Assembly (NCBI GenBank): GCA_947253875.1
Contig: CAMYAM010000005.1
Location: 38,807-102,806 of the forward strand
DNA length: 64,000 nt
Direction of reading: 5' to 3'
DNA from: an uncultured Fastidiosipila sp.
GTDB lineage: Bacteria > Bacillota > Clostridia > Saccharofermentanales > Fastidiosipilaceae
The notes below the pieces were generated by a model that was given only the letters and a program-made list of their open reading frames with translations, had not been told where the DNA came from and did no database searches. Shown here piece by piece: positions 62,803 through 64,000 of the stretch. The position numbers and the translations under genes are program-made. Positions within the stretch are counted from its first letter, which is position 1. Each line of letters starts with the position of its first letter.

Positions 62803-63486
62803 ATGGATAAAAACATCTTAGTAAAAATAGAGGACATTAATAAAACCTACAAAAATGGCGAACGAAGTCAATCCGTTTTAAATAACGTAAGCTTACAAAT
62901 AGGTCAGGGAACCAGCTTAGCCATAATGGGAGCTTCGGGTTCAGGCAAGACAACTTTACTTCATATTCTTGCATTATTATTGAAACCTGATTCTGGAAAA
63001 TATATTTACAACGGTGAAAATATAAGTGATTGGACTGATGAACAGCAAGCTATTTTCCGAAATCAAGAAATAGGGATAATTGTACAAAATTTTGCTCTTA
63101 TAGAAAATGAATCAGTCTATGCTAATGTAAACTTACCCTTCAATTACACTCATAAAAAAATTAAGAGAAAAGACCGACTTAATACAATAAAAGAAACCCT
63201 ACAAAAAGTAGGCATGCTAGATAAAATGAAAGAAAAAGTTGAAGTTCTCTCAGGAGGTGAAAAGCAAAGAGTTGCAATAGCTAGAGCCTTAGTTATGAAC
63301 CCTAATTTAATTTTAGCTGATGAGCCAACTGGAGCTTTAGATACAGAAAATAGTAATAACATAATGAATATTTTATTAGGACTAGTTAAAGACGGTAAAA
63401 CTTTAATAATGGTAACCCATAATGAAGAACTTGCCTCTCTTTGTGAGCAGGTAATTATTTTGGATGATGGGGAAGTTATAAGGTAG
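62803..63486 (+). CDS. ABC ATPase of lactococcin-972-type export/immunity
   Basis: 227 residues from ATG 62803, 5 nt after GGAGG. Walker A GASGSGKTT, signature LSGGEKQRVAIARAL and Walker B LILADEPTGALD are intact. The MacB-like type fits the ATPases found in lactococcin-972 loci. It would energise the two preceding membrane proteins. A terminator follows about 100 bp later. Confidence 0.88.
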   Translation: MDKNILVKIEDINKTYKNGERSQSVLNNVSLQIGQGTSLAIMGASGSGKTTLLHILALLLKPDSGKYIYNGENISDWTDEQQAIFRNQEIGIIVQNFALIENESVYANVNLPFNYTHKKIKRKDRLNTIKETLQKVGMLDKMKEKVEVLSGGEKQRVAIARALVMNPNLILADEPTGALDTENSNNIMNILLGLVKDGKTLIMVTHNEELASLCEQVIILDDGEVIR

Positions 63487-63589
63487 TATTATTTGTCTAG
63501 CTTTTGTATTTTCCTTCTAACTAAGACTAATATAAAGTGAGCTCATTATTGCTTAAGAGATTCAGTTCTATAATACAAGAAAGATTTTA

Positions 63590-63619
63590 AGAGAGGGAAG
63601 AAATGCCCTCTCTTTTTTT
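63590..63619 (+). terminator. Terminator of the bacteriocin operon
   Basis: AGAGAGGG (63590-63597) pairs perfectly with CCCTCTCT (63606-63613), followed by a T-run. Confidence 0.9.
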
Positions 63620-63709
63620 GTCTAAAAATCGTAGAGATTTCTAGACAAAACTAAAGGGGATTTTAAGGGGATTTGTCTCCTTATTTAGCCTTAATTTTAT
63701 TAAGGCTAA
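63617..63709 (+). other. Two further strong hairpins after the terminator
   Basis: Hairpin 1: TTTGTCTA-A-AAATC (63617-63630) with GATTT-C-TAGACAAA (63636-63649). Hairpin 2: TTAGCCTTAA (63685-63694) with TTAAGGCTAA (63700-63709), perfect 10 bp. Neither has a clear T-run. They separate the operon from the repeat unit and may be a small RNA or a mobile-element end. Confidence 0.4.
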
Positions 63710-63710
63710 T

Positions 63711-63885
63711 GGGTTCTAATGTTACGCCAAAACCTGACGAGAGAGAATATCCATACGAAGAAATTGAGAGTTACTACTACTATACAGTTAGCGAAAATGA
63801 TGAATTAGAACAAAAAGCTAAAAGAGCTTTAACCAAAGAAGAATTTCAAGATATCAATGTAAAATTTGATGATTTTGAATCCTAA
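63711..63885 (+). pseudogene. Remnant of an acidic protein, TPKPDEREY family (copy B)
   Basis: About 58 codons with VTPKPDEREYPYEEIESYYY and an acidic end, related to 59891-60121 at both DNA and protein level. The frame is open upstream to a TTG at 63673, but that start lies 2 nt from AAGGGG and the added residues come from a hairpin, so I treat it as a remnant. The promoter module follows 4 bp after its stop. Confidence 0.5.
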
Positions 63886-63889
63886 TTTT

Positions 63890-64000
63890 AACCCATCTGA
63901 TCTAGTATACATCAAACAAAAGCAGATTTATAGACTTTCGCTTGTAGATTTATTTTGCTAAAATATGGTTAAGAAATTATTACCATAGGAGGTGGTTTTA
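63890..64000 (+). repeat. Promoter-module repeat, copy 3, cut by the window edge
   Basis: Nearly the same as copy 1: paired CAGATTTAT/TAGATTTAT at 22-bp spacing, extended -10 TGCTAAAAT, and AGGAGGTGG at the right edge. A gene start is expected just beyond 64000. Confidence 0.8.

Noticed and set aside
58092..64000. Attachment-site duplication of the tRNA-Leu 3' end
   Set aside because: I looked for a second copy of the T arm plus CCA end in the window and saw none, and there is no integrase gene.
1..64000. CRISPR array, rRNA operon, complete transposase or integrase
   Set aside because: No regularly spaced identical repeats, no rRNA sequence, and no DDE, serine or tyrosine recombinase motif in any frame that I read.

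Overview
The window is AT-rich (roughly a third G+C by eye), with tight operons, strong AGGAGG-type ribosome sites, TTG/GTG starts and Rho-independent terminators. It reads as chromosomal DNA of a low-GC Bacillota, probably a clostridial, plant-fibre-using or host-associated anaerobe. I cannot name the species. There is no rRNA, CRISPR array or intact transposase in the window.

Positions 1-21,000 are a glycan-use region. A beta-mannosidase, a GH36 alpha-galactosidase and a LacI regulator (222-6008) are followed by an AraC regulator on the other strand. Then comes one long operon (7216-16254): sugar-binding lipoprotein, two ABC permeases, a cellobiose/mannobiose 2-epimerase, two GH130 phosphorylases and two SGNH acetyl esterases (CE2-like and CE17-like). 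Together they form a cytoplasmic pathway that imports acetylated, galactosylated manno-oligosaccharides, strips the side groups and phosphorolyses the backbone to mannose-1-phosphate. No mannanase and no transporter ATPase are encoded here. A second, smaller cluster has an ArsR-type regulator facing a GH43 and a GH2 enzyme (16377-20991).

Positions 21,000-57,000 are mostly ordinary chromosome. An orphan trpB sits behind what looks like a true leader-peptide attenuator (two Trp codons and mutually exclusive stems). Then come two ABC export systems, AlkD-like repair protein, an M20 amidohydrolase, DUF2254, proline iminopeptidase, DinB, a GNAT enzyme, a SWIM-SNF2 helicase next to a HelD-like helicase, a ThrE-type exporter pair, a GH20 enzyme, queT with a structured leader, an RsmC-like methyltransferase, a thioredoxin-fold lipoprotein, radA, exonuclease III, hisS, aspS, lepB and lepA.

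Positions 57,000-64,000 are accessory. After a small membrane protein, a C39-like cysteine peptidase and tRNA-Leu(UAG) comes a decayed island. It holds a frameshifted DUF3139-like gene, a RelE toxin fragment and a doubly frameshifted ribbon-helix-helix gene, then a lactococcin-972-like bacteriocin operon with a two-part FtsX-type membrane protein and an ABC ATPase. The main finding is that the 5' part of the bacteriocin gene lies backwards. Flipping a 158-bp segment between a GCAG and a CTGC restores, in frame, a 121-residue secreted precursor with a ribosome site 7 nt from its ATG. This looks like an on/off DNA inversion of a bacteriocin gene. A roughly 110-bp promoter module occurs three times in the island, once right before this gene.
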